Below are positions 1 to 8,408 of a stretch of DNA of 64,000 nt, piece after piece. Below the pieces are notes generated by a model. That model saw nothing but the letters and a program-made list of their open reading frames with translations, was not told the DNA's origin and did no database searches. The stretch's first letter is position 1. Every line of letters begins with the position of its first letter. Position numbers and translations under genes: made by a program. The stretch covers positions 2,170,001 to 2,234,000 of the forward strand of contig NZ_CP104003.1 of assembly GCF_025231485.1 (NCBI RefSeq), read 5' to 3'. This DNA is from Salinirubellus salinus (GTDB taxonomy: Archaea; Halobacteriota; Halobacteria; Halobacteriales; Haloarculaceae).

Positions 1-1096
1 TGGCGGTCAGCGTCGACTCGCGCGCCCTGAGTTCCACGTGGTCGAGCGCCCGGTACCGCTCGTGCATCCGCACGTCGGCGGGCAGGACACCCGCCATCGC
101 GTGTCTCTCGCCGTCGGCGGTGGTGAGCGACTCGGCCAGCGCCATCAGCCCGCCACACTCGCCGAGGACGGGGGTCCCGTCTGCGGCCGCCCCGGCCACG
201 TCGTCGAGTGCCGGGGCGGAAGCCAGCGTCGCAGCGTGGCGCTCCGGGTAGCCACCGGGGAGGTAGACCGCGTCGCAGTCGGGGAGTGGGTCGCCCGCGA
301 CGGGCGAGAACACCGCGACGGTGGCCCGCTCGCGGAGCCGTTCGAGGGTCGCCGGGTAGCAGAACGCGAACGCGTCGTCGCGGGCGACGGCGACCGTCCG
401 GTCGACTCGCGCCTGCGGTTCCCGTTCCGCGTCGGAACGAGGCGGTTCGCGCGCCACGTCCAGCAGTCGGTCGACACGGATCTCTGCGGCGGCCTCGTCC
501 AGCGCCCCGGGGTCGACCGGCGACTCGCTCCCCAGGTGGAGGCCGAGGTGGCGCTCCGGTATCGAGAGGCCGTCTAACGGCGGGACGCGACCGAGATACG
601 CCAGTCCGTCGGGGAGCGCCTCGCGGATACCCCGCTCGTGGCGTCCGCCGTGAGCCCGCGCGGCGAGGACGCCGACCACGTCGATGTCGCGGTCGGCGTG
701 GTCGGCGTACTCCCGGAACCCGAGCGCGCTGGCGGCCACGCTCTCCATCCCGGCACTCGCGTCGACGACGAGGACGACCGGGAGCGAGAGCGCCTCGGCG
801 ACGACGGCCGTGCTCGTGTCGCCGTCGTACAGCCCCATGGCCCCCTCGACGACGCAGACGTCGCCCTCGCCGCGGTGATAGTTCCGGTGGAGGCCGGTCT
901 CCCCCTGGAGCCACGGGTCGAGCGTCCGCGACGGTCGGCCGGCGACGGCGGCGTGGTGGCTGGGGTCGATGAAGTCCGGCCCGGCCTTCGCCGGCTGGAC
1001 GGCGTGGCCCGCCCGTTCGAGCGCCCGAACCGTGGCGAGCGTCGCCACCGTCTTCCCGACGCCGGAGGCCGTACCGGCGAGCACGACCCCCTTCAC
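1..1096 (-). CDS. cbiA: Cobyrinic acid a,c-diamide synthase (partial, C-terminus off window)
   Basis: This enzyme amidates the a and c side chains of cobyrinic acid using glutamine and ATP in cobalamin synthesis. The visible 365 residues begin with the P-loop GTASGVGKT of the dethiobiotin-synthetase-like ATPase domain (residues about 7-15). The glutamine amidotransferase part follows, with its nucleophile in LGECGGLM near residue 310. The GTG start overlaps the cbiZ stop by four bases (GTGA), typical of translational coupling. It is the last visible gene of the operon and its stop lies beyond base 1. Family members are about 430-460 residues, so roughly 70-90 are missing. A hydrogenobyrinate-type CobB specificity cannot be excluded from sequence alone. 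Confidence 0.9.
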   Translation of the reverse strand, partial: MKGVVLAGTASGVGKTVATLATVRALERAGHAVQPAKAGPDFIDPSHHAAVAGRPSRTLDPWLQGETGLHRNYHRGEGDVCVVEGAMGLYDGDTSTAVVAEALSLPVVLVVDASAGMESVAASALGFREYADHADRDIDVVGVLAARAHGGRHERGIREALPDGLAYLGRVPPLDGLSIPERHLGLHLGSESPVDPGALDEAAAEIRVDRLLDVAREPPRSDAEREPQARVDRTVAVARDDAFAFCYPATLERLRERATVAVFSPVAGDPLPDCDAVYLPGGYPERHAATLASAPALDDVAGAAADGTPVLGECGGLMALAESLTTADGERHAMAGVLPADVRMHERYRALDHVELRARESTLTA

Positions 1097-1800
1097 GGCT
1101 CTGACACCTCCGGCGTGAACACCGTTGCGCGCTCGTCGGTGACGACGCCGTACTCCGCCGCGGCGACCGACTCGGGGCGCTCGCGCTCGGCGTACCGCGA
1201 GTCGAGACTCGCCCGCACCGCCTCGCGGACACAGGCCCGGGCGGCCGCCCCCACCTCGGTCGCACTCCCCGCGAACGTTACCCGCTCGCCGGCCGGGGCA
1301 CAGCCGACGACGACGGCGTCGCTCGTCGTCCCCGTAAAACCCGTCTCGGCGACGAGCGTGGCCGTCTTCGCCTCGACGACAGCCCCGAGCAGGGTGGCGA
1401 GCGTCCCCTCGGCGAGCGCCCGGGTCGTCCCGACCACGAGGTTGACCGTCCCGGGTCGGGGAGCGGTCGCCGTCCCGCCGTCGGGCAGCGGGAGCGCCGC
1501 CGGGTTCGACACGCCCGCGGTGGCGTAGGCCACCACCGGCCCGAGTCGCGCGCCGCGGGCGTGCTGCAGTTCGACGCCGGTCAGCAACGTCGGCCCACCG
1601 TCGTCGAACCCCGCCTCCCGTCGTCGCTCGGCGGCGTACGCGGTGAGGTCCGTCCGTTCCCACCCCTCCGGGACGGTGACGTTGTAGGCCGCGTCGGCCC
1701 GCTCGTAGCCCCCGTCCCACCCCGTCGAGAGCCAGCGGGCACCGGGCTGTCGGACCCGGAGGACCCCCTCCCGGACCGTCGCGGTGAACGGCTCACGCAT
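1093..1800 (-). CDS. cbiZ: Adenosylcobinamide amidohydrolase
   Basis: CbiZ hydrolyses the aminopropanol side chain of adenosylcobinamide to give adenosylcobyric acid, letting the cell salvage scavenged corrinoids. The 235-residue product carries the family-like stretch TAGVSNPA at residues 94-101 and a GVELQHARG segment before it. It overlaps the upstream cobD gene by eight bases and the downstream cbiA by four, so it is translated as part of the cobalamin operon. Having CbiZ beside CobY is the archaeal salvage arrangement, because CobY, unlike bacterial CobU, has no cobinamide kinase activity. The assignment rests on length, motif and context. Confidence 0.85.
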   Translation of the reverse strand: MREPFTATVREGVLRVRQPGARWLSTGWDGGYERADAAYNVTVPEGWERTDLTAYAAERRREAGFDDGGPTLLTGVELQHARGARLGPVVAYATAGVSNPAALPLPDGGTATAPRPGTVNLVVGTTRALAEGTLATLLGAVVEAKTATLVAETGFTGTTSDAVVVGCAPAGERVTFAGSATEVGAAARACVREAVRASLDSRYAERERPESVAAAEYGVVTDERATVFTPEVSEP

Positions 1801-2809
1801 CGATAGCCTCCAGCACGGCCAGCAGCCGGTCGTGCTCCTCGGGGAGTCGGACCGCGACGCGGACGTGCGAGTCGAGCCCCCGGAAGGTCGTGGCGTCGCG
1901 CAGCGCCACCCCTTCGGCGAGCGCCGCCTCGCAGAGCGCCGCCGGGTCCCGGTCGCCCACGTCGAGCAGGAGGAACGGGGCGGCCGAATCGTGGACCGCG
2001 AACCACTCGGAGAGCGCCTCGCGGAGCCGTTCCCGTTCCTCGGCGACCCGTTCGCGCGTCTCCGCGACGAACCCCTCCCGTCGCATGCAGAACGCGCCGG
2101 TCCGGAGCGCGGGGACGCTCACGTTCCACGGCCGGCGGGCGGTGGCGAGCGCGTCGTGCCACTCGCCGGTGGCGACGGCGAACCCCGTCCGGATGCCGGG
2201 GAGGCCGAACAGTTTGGTGAGCGAGCGGGCGACCACCACCCCCTCGGTGCCAGCCAGCGAGGGCCGGTCGGTGAACCCGAGGAACGCCTCGTCGACGAGC
2301 AGGAGTGTCCCCGCGTCCCGACAGCGGGCCGCGAACGCGTGGAGCGCGTCGTCGTCGTAGGCCGCCCCGGTCGGGTTGTTCGGGTTGCAGACGACCGCGA
2401 GGGCGTGGCCGCTCGGGTCGGCGTCGAGGAGGTCGGTCGCGGGGACGAACTCCGGCGTGCCGCCCTGCAAGCGCACCTCGCGGGCGTACTCCCCGAAACT
2501 CGGGGCCGGGACGAGCGCGGTGTCGCCCTCGCTCACGGCGAGTTCGACAGCGCGGCGGATGGCCGCCAGTCCGCCCGGCGTCGGGATGACCTGCGCGGGG
2601 TCGCAGTCGACGTACGCCGCGGCGGCCGCCGCGTACGCTGCGGGCGGTTCCGGTGCGTAGCGTCGCGACGCGTCGAACGCCTCGCGGTAGACCCGTTCGA
2701 TCCCCTCGGGGACGAGCGGGTTCGTGTTCGCGCTGAAGTCGAGGACTGCGGGGTCGTCGCTGCTCCCGTGGGGGACCCGCTCGACTGACGCGACGGTCTC
2801 ACGGCGCAC
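1793..2809 (-). CDS. cobD: Threonine-phosphate decarboxylase-type aminotransferase
   Basis: This PLP enzyme makes (R)-1-amino-2-propanol phosphate, the linker attached to the corrin by CbiB. In the 338-residue product, the DFSANTNPL motif (24-32) marks the CobD/HisC family, CNPNNPTG lies at 141-148, DEAF at 173-176, and the Schiff-base lysine is in SLTKLFGLPG (K199). The GTG start at 2809 lies eight bases upstream of the cobT stop; a second in-frame GTG at 2818 is possible. Longer upstream reading frame belongs to the shadow of cobT. A histidinol-phosphate aminotransferase role is less likely given the cobalamin operon around it. Confidence 0.88.
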   Translation of the reverse strand: MRRETVASVERVPHGSSDDPAVLDFSANTNPLVPEGIERVYREAFDASRRYAPEPPAAYAAAAAAYVDCDPAQVIPTPGGLAAIRRAVELAVSEGDTALVPAPSFGEYAREVRLQGGTPEFVPATDLLDADPSGHALAVVCNPNNPTGAAYDDDALHAFAARCRDAGTLLLVDEAFLGFTDRPSLAGTEGVVVARSLTKLFGLPGIRTGFAVATGEWHDALATARRPWNVSVPALRTGAFCMRREGFVAETRERVAEERERLREALSEWFAVHDSAAPFLLLDVGDRDPAALCEAALAEGVALRDATTFRGLDSHVRVAVRLPEEHDRLLAVLEAIDA

Positions 2810-3812
2810 CGTCCTCACCCCCGAGGAGCGCGTCGTACCGCTCGAACAGGCGGTCGCGGACGGCCGCCATCGGCACCCCCTCGCGGTCGGCGAGGGCGAG
2901 CGCCCCGCCCATCCCGGCGCCCTCCTTGGCCTCGCCGTGCAGGAAGCGCTCGGCCGCGACGTGGTCGCTCGACTCGAAGCCGGGGTCGGTGACGACGAGG
3001 TCGACGTCGAGTGCCGCGGCCGTCTCACGGGTCGCCGCCGAGTCGTCCGCAGCCACGAACGGCGTGGTCGCCACGGTCAGGTCTCCACCGTAGCCGCCGT
3101 GCCGGAGCAGGGCGGCGACGGCGAGCATCTGGGTGCCGCCGGCGAGCGTCACCGCGGTGTCGGTGGCGAGCGCGCCCTCCGCGAGGCCGAAGACGGCCGC
3201 CAGCACCGGGTCCCCCGTGGCACGCACCGCCTCGACCGGTCGGCCGGCGAGGCTCCCCGCCTCGGCGCCGCTCGCGGCCAGCGACTCCTCGACCACGCGG
3301 CGCTTCAGCGAGAGCGGGTTCTCCGGGAGCGAGGAGGAGACCGAGTCGGCGACCCCGAGCGCCTCGAAGACGCCGAGTGCCGTCGTGGTCCCGCCGGGGA
3401 CGCTCTCGCCGACCACCAGTTCGGCGTCGTGGAGCGACCGGCCCACCTCGCGGGCGCGCTCGACGATGGCAGGCGCGTCCGGAACGGCCTCGGGGTCGCG
3501 CACGTCGCGGCCGGGTGTCGGTCCGACCGAGAGCGTCGGTGCCCCGGTGGACTCGGCCAGCCCCGCCTCCACCACGAGCGGGTCGAAGCCGACCAGTTCC
3601 CGGACCGCGCGGGTCACCAGCGCCGGTGTGGGACAGCCCGTTGGGCTGACCGGGACGGCGGGCGACCGCGTCGGCCGGCCGTAGTACAGGAGTTCCGCGT
3701 CGGCCACCGGTGTGTAGCGCATCACCTCGGGGGCCGCGCCCGCGGCGCTGATGCCGTCGATGGTGGCCGTCTCGGTGGTGCCGACGACCAGCGCGAAGCG
3801 CGCGTCGGTCAC
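2799..3812 (-). CDS. cobT: Archaeal-type nicotinate-nucleotide-dependent phosphoribosyltransferase
   Basis: The protein resembles the archaeal CobT family (formerly UPF0284), thought to activate the lower-ligand base by transfer of phosphoribose from nicotinate mononucleotide. The 337-residue product is rich in glycine loops such as GESVPGGTTTALG and TLAGGTQMLAV that line the nucleotide site in this family. The GTG start at 3812 overlaps the cobY stop by four bases (GTGA). Upstream in-frame sequence is out-of-frame cobY and was excluded. Placement between cobY and cobD supports the lower-loop role; the substrate base cannot be read from sequence. Confidence 0.85.
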   Translation of the reverse strand: MTDARFALVVGTTETATIDGISAAGAAPEVMRYTPVADAELLYYGRPTRSPAVPVSPTGCPTPALVTRAVRELVGFDPLVVEAGLAESTGAPTLSVGPTPGRDVRDPEAVPDAPAIVERAREVGRSLHDAELVVGESVPGGTTTALGVFEALGVADSVSSSLPENPLSLKRRVVEESLAASGAEAGSLAGRPVEAVRATGDPVLAAVFGLAEGALATDTAVTLAGGTQMLAVAALLRHGGYGGDLTVATTPFVAADDSAATRETAAALDVDLVVTDPGFESSDHVAAERFLHGEAKEGAGMGGALALADREGVPMAAVRDRLFERYDALLGGEDGAP

Positions 3813-4372
3813 AGCAGGGCCTCCGCCACCATCGCGTCTCGGAGTCGGTTCACGTTCACCGCCAGTCGGGGGTCGTCGAGTGTCATGGGTTCGTCGTCGG
3901 AATCGGGTGCGACCACGTTCAGCCCGGTCGGCGCGAGGTCGCGGTCGGGAAGCGTCGAATCGACGCGCACGCCGAGGCGTCGCTTCAGCGCGACGGGGAC
4001 ACAGACCGTCAGCGAGCCGCCCTCGTGGGTGTCGAGGACCGCGTCGACCACCTCGGCGTCGAGGAGTGGCAGGTCCGCGACGACCGTCAGGACGGGCGAC
4101 TCGCCGAGAGCGAGTCGGTCCAGCGCCCACGAGAGGTCGGCCACGTAGCCGTCACCGGGGGCGTCGAGGACCCGGACGCCGCGTTCGCGGCAGTGCTCGC
4201 GGGTCCGCGGCGTCGCGGGGGAGGTGACGGCGTGGACGGACTCGACGCGACTCGCGGTCAGCGCCTCGTGGACCCGGTCGACCATCGGACGGCCCCCCAC
4301 GTCGAGCAGGGGTTTCTCGCGGTCCGTGTCCAGCCGGGTGCCACGGCCGCCGCACATCAGAACTGCGTCCAC
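3809..4372 (-). CDS. cobY: GTP:adenosylcobinamide-phosphate guanylyltransferase
   Basis: CobY transfers GMP from GTP to adenosylcobinamide phosphate, the non-orthologous archaeal replacement for the transferase half of bacterial CobU. The 187-residue protein is a MobA-like nucleotidyltransferase: it starts MDAVLMCGGRGTRL, the GG-x-GTRL nucleotide loop, followed by EKPLLDVGGRPM and the acidic VVADLPLL strand near residues 96-103. The GTG start overlaps the end of cobS by 16 bases. An ATG three bases into that overlap would delete part of the nucleotide loop, so the GTG was chosen. Confidence 0.9.
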   Translation of the reverse strand: MDAVLMCGGRGTRLDTDREKPLLDVGGRPMVDRVHEALTASRVESVHAVTSPATPRTREHCRERGVRVLDAPGDGYVADLSWALDRLALGESPVLTVVADLPLLDAEVVDAVLDTHEGGSLTVCVPVALKRRLGVRVDSTLPDRDLAPTGLNVVAPDSDDEPMTLDDPRLAVNVNRLRDAMVAEALL

Positions 4373-5124
4373 GCAACCACCCCCGCGTGGAGCGCGGCGA
4401 CCCGCGCCAGTTCCGTGGTCGCCCCGAGCACGTCGCCGTTGACACCGCCGAGGTTCGGGCGCGCCCAGCGCCAGACGAGGAGGCCGGTCAGCACGGCCAC
4501 GAGGAGGGTGACGAGGAGCGCGAGGACGGCGTCGAGCGTGGTCGAGCCGCCGAGACCCAGCAGGATGACGGGGAGCGCGAGCGCGAGGACCGGCCCCGCG
4601 TCGCGGTCCCCGTTCGGGCCGGTGAGCGCCGACCCCAGCCCCTCGTGTGGGGCGTCGCCGAGACAGACGAGCAGGGCCGTCACCGTCTTCGCACCCACCT
4701 CCGCGGCGACGACGAGGGCGAGCGCCCCGACCGGGAGCACGGCGAGCGCGAGACCCGCCGTGCCGAGTCCGAGGACGACGAGGGCGACGGCGAGCACCGC
4801 CCCCACGCCGACCGTGGTGTCCTTCAGCACGTCGCGGCGGTCCTCGCTCGTCCCGTGGACGACGGCCGCGTCGCCGAGGTCGGCCACGCCGTCGAGGTGG
4901 TTGATACCGGTGACGCCGTAGACAGCGAGGACGAACAGGAGCGCCGCGGTGGGCGCACCGACGGGGAGCGCGAGCGGCAGTGCGACGAGCACGCCCACGA
5001 GCGCGCCGACGACCGGGAACGTCCACGGTGCGGCGCGGAACGCCTCCCAGCCGGCCTCGTCGTGGCCGACCGGCAGCCGGGTGAGGAAGCCGACGGCGCC
5101 ACGGAGCGCGGCCGGCGCGCTCAC
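4357..5124 (-). CDS. cobS: Adenosylcobinamide-GDP ribazoletransferase (cobalamin synthase)
   Basis: CobS joins adenosylcobinamide-GDP with alpha-ribazole (phosphate) to make adenosylcobalamin (phosphate) at the membrane. The 255-residue protein is very hydrophobic with about six membrane segments. The conserved metal-binding signature NHLDGVADLGDA lies at residues 75-86, and FLTRLPV near the N-terminus is also typical. The GTG start overlaps the cbiB stop by four bases. It sits between cbiB and cobY, matching the order of steps in nucleotide-loop assembly. Confidence 0.92.
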   Translation of the reverse strand: MSAPAALRGAVGFLTRLPVGHDEAGWEAFRAAPWTFPVVGALVGVLVALPLALPVGAPTAALLFVLAVYGVTGINHLDGVADLGDAAVVHGTSEDRRDVLKDTTVGVGAVLAVALVVLGLGTAGLALAVLPVGALALVVAAEVGAKTVTALLVCLGDAPHEGLGSALTGPNGDRDAGPVLALALPVILLGLGGSTTLDAVLALLVTLLVAVLTGLLVWRWARPNLGGVNGDVLGATTELARVAALHAGVVAWTQF

Positions 5125-6026
5125 GGTCGCACCCCCACCGCGACGGCGGCCAGCGCGAACGCGAGCAGCCCCGCGACGGCGACGGTCCGCACGCCGAGTC
5201 GGGCCCGCTCGGGCGTCGGCAGGTCAGCGTCCGGGTTGAGCGTGTAGACACCCGGTTTCGTCAGTTCGACGTCTATCGCGACAGCGAGCGTCGCCATCGG
5301 CCACCCCGAGTTCGGTGACGGCGGGGTCCGTGCCCACCGGCGAGCCGTCGTGAGTGCCCGCGGGGCGGGCCGGGCGAGCGCGACCAGCACGGCACTCAGC
5401 CGCGCCGGGAGCCACATCACGGCGTCGTCGAGACGGGCGCTGGCCCAGCCGACCGGTTTCGAGCGGTAGCCGAGCATCGAATCGAGCGTGTTCACGCCCT
5501 TCACCCACGCGGCGGCGGCGACGCCCAGTGCCAGCGAGAGCTGGGCACCGAGCGCGAAGGCGAGAATCGGGGCGACCAGCCCGTCGGCGAGGTTCTCGGC
5601 GGCACTCTCGACGGCCGCGCTCCGCAGTTCGCCGGCCGAGAGGGCGCTCGCGTCACGCCCGGCGAGCGCGAGCAGGGAGTCGCGGGCGGCGTCGAGGTCC
5701 GTCTCGCTCGCCGCGACCACCTCGCGGGCGGCCGAGACCAGCATCCGGCGGCTGGTGGTGGCGAACAGCGCGAGACCCGCGACGATTGCGGTCAGGACCA
5801 CACTGCCCGACGCGAGCGCGACCAGCGCGTAGGCGACACCGGCGAACCCCAGCGGGAGACAGAGCGCGGCGACCAACCCGGCCGTGCGGGGTCGGGACCA
5901 CGACCGGTCGAACGGCGCGACCAGTCGGCCGAACAGCGCGACGGGGTGGATGCGGCCGGGGAACTCCTCGACCGTCGCGTCGAGCGCGAACGCGAGTCCG
6001 ACCGCGGCCACCGCGGTCAGTCCCAT
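5121..6026 (-). CDS. cbiB: Adenosylcobinamide-phosphate synthase
   Basis: CbiB attaches the aminopropanol (phosphate) linker made through CobD to adenosylcobyric acid. The 301-residue membrane protein shows GRIHPVALFGR near residues 24-34, the family's PxHPV-like motif, followed by several hydrophobic segments and the SxLGYRS and FGxAxxxL-like loops. It is the first gene of the minus-strand operon and starts with ATG, 179 bases from the divergent DUF502 gene. The following six genes overlap it and each other or nearly so, suggesting a single message. Confidence 0.9.
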   Translation of the reverse strand: MGLTAVAAVGLAFALDATVEEFPGRIHPVALFGRLVAPFDRSWSRPRTAGLVAALCLPLGFAGVAYALVALASGSVVLTAIVAGLALFATTSRRMLVSAAREVVAASETDLDAARDSLLALAGRDASALSAGELRSAAVESAAENLADGLVAPILAFALGAQLSLALGVAAAAWVKGVNTLDSMLGYRSKPVGWASARLDDAVMWLPARLSAVLVALARPAPRALTTARRWARTPPSPNSGWPMATLAVAIDVELTKPGVYTLNPDADLPTPERARLGVRTVAVAGLLAFALAAVAVGVRP

Positions 6027-6059
6027 CGGACCCCTCGCATCGTCCGGTGGTCGTGGTAG

Positions 6060-6082
6060 TCCAACATCAATGTACCTAACAC
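6060..6082 (-). promoter_or_regulatory. Possible promoter/operator of the cobalamin operon
   Basis: This is the only AT-richer stretch upstream of cbiB, 35-55 bases before its start. It contains the ten-base palindrome ACATCAATGT at 6064-6073 next to a GTTAGGTACA stretch that could act as a weak TATA element. No cobalamin riboswitch-like structure was recognised. The role is inferred from position only. Confidence 0.3.
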
Positions 6083-6175
6083 AAGCACGCTTGCCGGTCG
6101 GTCGGCGTGGTGGTGCACGGGTCCGTCCCCGCTCACGGGTGGCTCGTGCGTGTCGGCGTGGTGAGTCGGACGGGG

Positions 6176-6185
6176 GCTTATGTCC
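6176..6185 (+). promoter_or_regulatory. TATA-like box of the DUF502 gene
   Basis: GCTTATGTCC is centred 26 bases before the ATG at 6206, the spacing expected for a transcript starting at or next to the start codon. A GGAGGGGGA stretch also lies before the ATG. Confidence 0.45.
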
Positions 6186-6205
6186 GGGCGGTCGGAGGGG
6201 GAGAT

Positions 6206-6892
6206 ATGGAACCCCGGACGGCGTTGCGCAACAGCCTGGTGACGGGGCTGGTGTTGCTCGCCCCGCTCGCGGTCACCGTGTTCGTCCTGCAGTTCGTCTT
6301 CACCCGCCTGACGCGCCTGCTCGACCCCATCGTCCAGACCAGCGAGATACAGGCCGTCGCGGCGAACGACCTGCTCGTCGCGCAGGCGCTGTCCGCGCTG
6401 CTCGTCGTCTCGGTCATCACGCTCCTCGGCTTCCTCGCCCAGCGGTCGGGCGGCGAGCGCGTGATCGACACGGTCGACCGCCTGTTCTCGCTCGTCCCAC
6501 TGGTGAACGTCGTCTACACGGGCGTCCGGCAGGTCTCCGACGCGCTCTCGGCGGGCGAGGGGCGCTACCAGCGGGTCGTCCTCGTCGAGTACCCGCGACT
6601 GGACGTGCTCTCGCTCGGCTTCGTCACCGGCGACGGACCGAGTGAGGCCGACGCGGTGGCCGGCGAGGAGACGGAGTTCGTCATCGTCCCGCACTCGCCG
6701 AACCCGACCGCCGGACAGCTCATCATCGTCCCGAGCAGCAACGTCCACGAGACGGACATCTCGGTGCGCCGGGCGCTCCGATTGCTCGTCACGACTGGCG
6801 TGGCCGAGAGCGAGGACGAGCTCGTCGAACTCCAGGGAGAGGTCGAGGACCGGACCCCACACGTCGACCCGGTGGCGACCGACGACGACTGA
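6206..6892 (+). CDS. DUF502 family membrane protein
   Basis: The 228-residue product resembles the DUF502 family: two N-terminal membrane helices (about 14-34 and 53-75) enclose a short loop, and a soluble beta-rich domain follows. Family-typical segments are VPLVNVVYTG near residue 96, the strand VVLVEYPR, and the PNPTAG loop. Function is unknown; relatives are conserved across bacteria and archaea. The start was placed at MEPRTALRNS because a GA-rich stretch and a TATA-like box precede it, and the residues upstream are not membrane-like. It is divergent from the cobalamin operon. The acidic C-terminal tail (EVEDRTPHVDPVATDDD) is a halophilic feature. Confidence 0.8.
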   Translation: MEPRTALRNSLVTGLVLLAPLAVTVFVLQFVFTRLTRLLDPIVQTSEIQAVAANDLLVAQALSALLVVSVITLLGFLAQRSGGERVIDTVDRLFSLVPLVNVVYTGVRQVSDALSAGEGRYQRVVLVEYPRLDVLSLGFVTGDGPSEADAVAGEETEFVIVPHSPNPTAGQLIIVPSSNVHETDISVRRALRLLVTTGVAESEDELVELQGEVEDRTPHVDPVATDDD

Positions 6893-6910
6893 CTCGCCGC
6901 GACCGAAGCG

Positions 6911-6920
6911 GCTTATCGGG
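6911..6920 (+). promoter_or_regulatory. TATA-like box of the Nudix gene
   Basis: GCTTATCGGG is centred about 27 bases before the ATG at 6941, consistent with a leaderless transcript. Confidence 0.45.
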
Positions 6921-6940
6921 CGCGGGGCGCACTCGGGCAC

Positions 6941-7507
6941 ATGCGTGACCGCGACGACGACGGCGAGACCGATCCGCTCGCGTGGACGACGACCGACTCC
7001 GAGACGGACTACACCTGTCCGGGGTTCGACGTGCGCCGCGACGAGGTCCGGTTCCCCGACGGGACGACGGGGGAGTTCCACAGCGTCACCGACGACCCCT
7101 CGGTCGTGGTCCTCCCGTTCACCACGGACGGCGACGTGGTCGTCATCGAGGAGTGGCGACAGGCCGTCCGCCGGGTCAACCTCGGCCTCCCGGCCGGCGG
7201 CCTCGAAGGCGACGAGGACCCGGCCGCGGCCGTCCACCGCGAACTCGCCGAGGAGACGGGCTACGAGGCGGGCGCGGTGGAGGAACTCGCGGTCTACGAG
7301 CCGGCGAACGGCCTGTTCGACGTCACCTTCCACTACTTCGTCGCGCACGGCTGCGAGCCGACGGCCGAACAGGACCTCGACCACAACGAGTCCATCCGGG
7401 TCGACACCCGGACGTTCACCGACCTGCGCGACCGAGCCCTCGCGGGAGACCTGCGCGACGGCCGCTCGGCGCTGGCGGTGCTCCAGTACGCGCTGCAGGC
7501 GGAGTGA
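6941..7507 (+). CDS. Nudix hydrolase, ADP-ribose pyrophosphatase-like
   Basis: The 188-residue protein contains a complete Nudix box beginning at the GGLEG of residues 87-90 and ending in the catalytic helix RELAEETGY (100-108), which binds the divalent metal. The preceding FTTDGDVVVIEEWRQAVRRVNLGLPAGG is the arrangement seen in ADP-ribose and nucleoside-diphosphate-sugar pyrophosphatases, so a housekeeping role in clearing ADP-ribose-type metabolites is inferred. It is a single gene, starting 48 bases after the DUF502 gene and ending before a convergent gene. The exact substrate is not determinable. Confidence 0.82.
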   Translation: MRDRDDDGETDPLAWTTTDSETDYTCPGFDVRRDEVRFPDGTTGEFHSVTDDPSVVVLPFTTDGDVVVIEEWRQAVRRVNLGLPAGGLEGDEDPAAAVHRELAEETGYEAGAVEELAVYEPANGLFDVTFHYFVAHGCEPTAEQDLDHNESIRVDTRTFTDLRDRALAGDLRDGRSALAVLQYALQAE

Positions 7508-7517
7508 CGGAGCGCCG

Positions 7518-8135
7518 CTACGGCGAGAGCTCCGGCGGTGGGCCGGCGCCCCCGAGGCTCATCTGACGAGTCCGGTAACTGTGGACGAGCGCCGAGACCA
7601 CCAGAGACACCGCGAGTCCCAGGGCCACCGCGAGACCAGACACCCCGCCGACCACGCCGATGGCGACGGCGGCCGTGACCACCACCCCGAGGAGCCCGAG
7701 CATCAGGTAGTAGGTGCTCCACGGGATGTCGTCACTGTGGACCACCTCGAGGTACACCTGCAGGTCCTCCAGTTTCGAGGTGGGGGCGACCGTGCCGCGG
7801 TCGCGGTCGTACTCGACGACGGCAGCCCGGTCCATCTTGGGGAGGTGCTGTTGCTGGAGGGCGTTGTACACCCGGTGGCGCTCGGTCGGCGTGACCTCGT
7901 CCAGCGGTTCGTGGTTCTCCCAGGCGGCCACCTGTCGAGAGAGCTCACGGAGCGTCACCGGCTGGCCACGCTGCTGGAGGTAGTGGACGACCGCGCGCCG
8001 CCGCTGGTTGTCGAGCAGCTCGAACACCGTGTTCGTCGACGGCGGGCCGCTGCGCCGCTCGTCGGACACCCGGCTGTCGAGTGTCACCCCACCGTCCGAC
8101 GACAGCTCACCCCGTCCACGGTCTCGTCGAGTCAT
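7518..8135 (-). CDS. Winged-helix membrane protein, DUF7344-like
   Basis: The 205-residue protein has a haloarchaeal winged-helix domain at about residues 33-115 (ELLDNQRRRAVVHYL, then VTLRELSRQVAAWE and a wing ending VVEYDRDRGTVAP). Two C-terminal membrane helices follow (about 138-158 and 162-185). This is the layout of DUF7344-type proteins, likely membrane-tethered transcription regulators. It is transcribed divergently from the exported-protein cluster that follows, making it a candidate local regulator. A TATA box sits about 43 bases before its ATG. Ligand and targets are unknown. Confidence 0.7.
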   Translation of the reverse strand: MTRRDRGRGELSSDGGVTLDSRVSDERRSGPPSTNTVFELLDNQRRRAVVHYLQQRGQPVTLRELSRQVAAWENHEPLDEVTPTERHRVYNALQQQHLPKMDRAAVVEYDRDRGTVAPTSKLEDLQVYLEVVHSDDIPWSTYYLMLGLLGVVVTAAVAIGVVGGVSGLAVALGLAVSLVVSALVHSYRTRQMSLGGAGPPPELSP

Positions 8136-8173
8136 ATCCGAAATTCGATCACTCTGATTTCTGGGACGCTCAC

Positions 8174-8182
8174 GTATATATC
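8174..8182 (-). promoter_or_regulatory. TATA box of the winged-helix gene
   Basis: A GATATATAC element on the minus strand lies about 43 bases before the ATG at 8135, implying a leader of some 16 bases. It is one of the most AT-rich sites in the window. The rest of the 273-base gap to 8409 shows a further AT-rich spot, TATGAATATT near 8338-8347, which probably serves the plus-strand Tat cluster. Confidence 0.6.
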
Positions 8183-8408
8183 TGACCGAGAGTCCTGTCC
8201 CGTGGAACCGAATCGAGCGGTGATAACCACCCGTTAAGCCGTTCTGGCAGTTGTTTCACTCTTTTCTGGACCATCCTGACCGACTTGTGGGCACCCCTGA
8301 GCGAGAGAGGCAGCCTGCCGAGAAAGTTCAGGTAACTTATGAATATTCCTCCGTCTCCCGTAGGACCGACTGTAGTCGGGCGGCGACCGCCCGACACGGA
8401 CAAGGACC

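Noticed and set aside
6027-6205. Cobalamin riboswitch before cbiB
   Set aside because: No conserved B12-box-like sequence was seen, and such riboswitches are not expected in haloarchaea.
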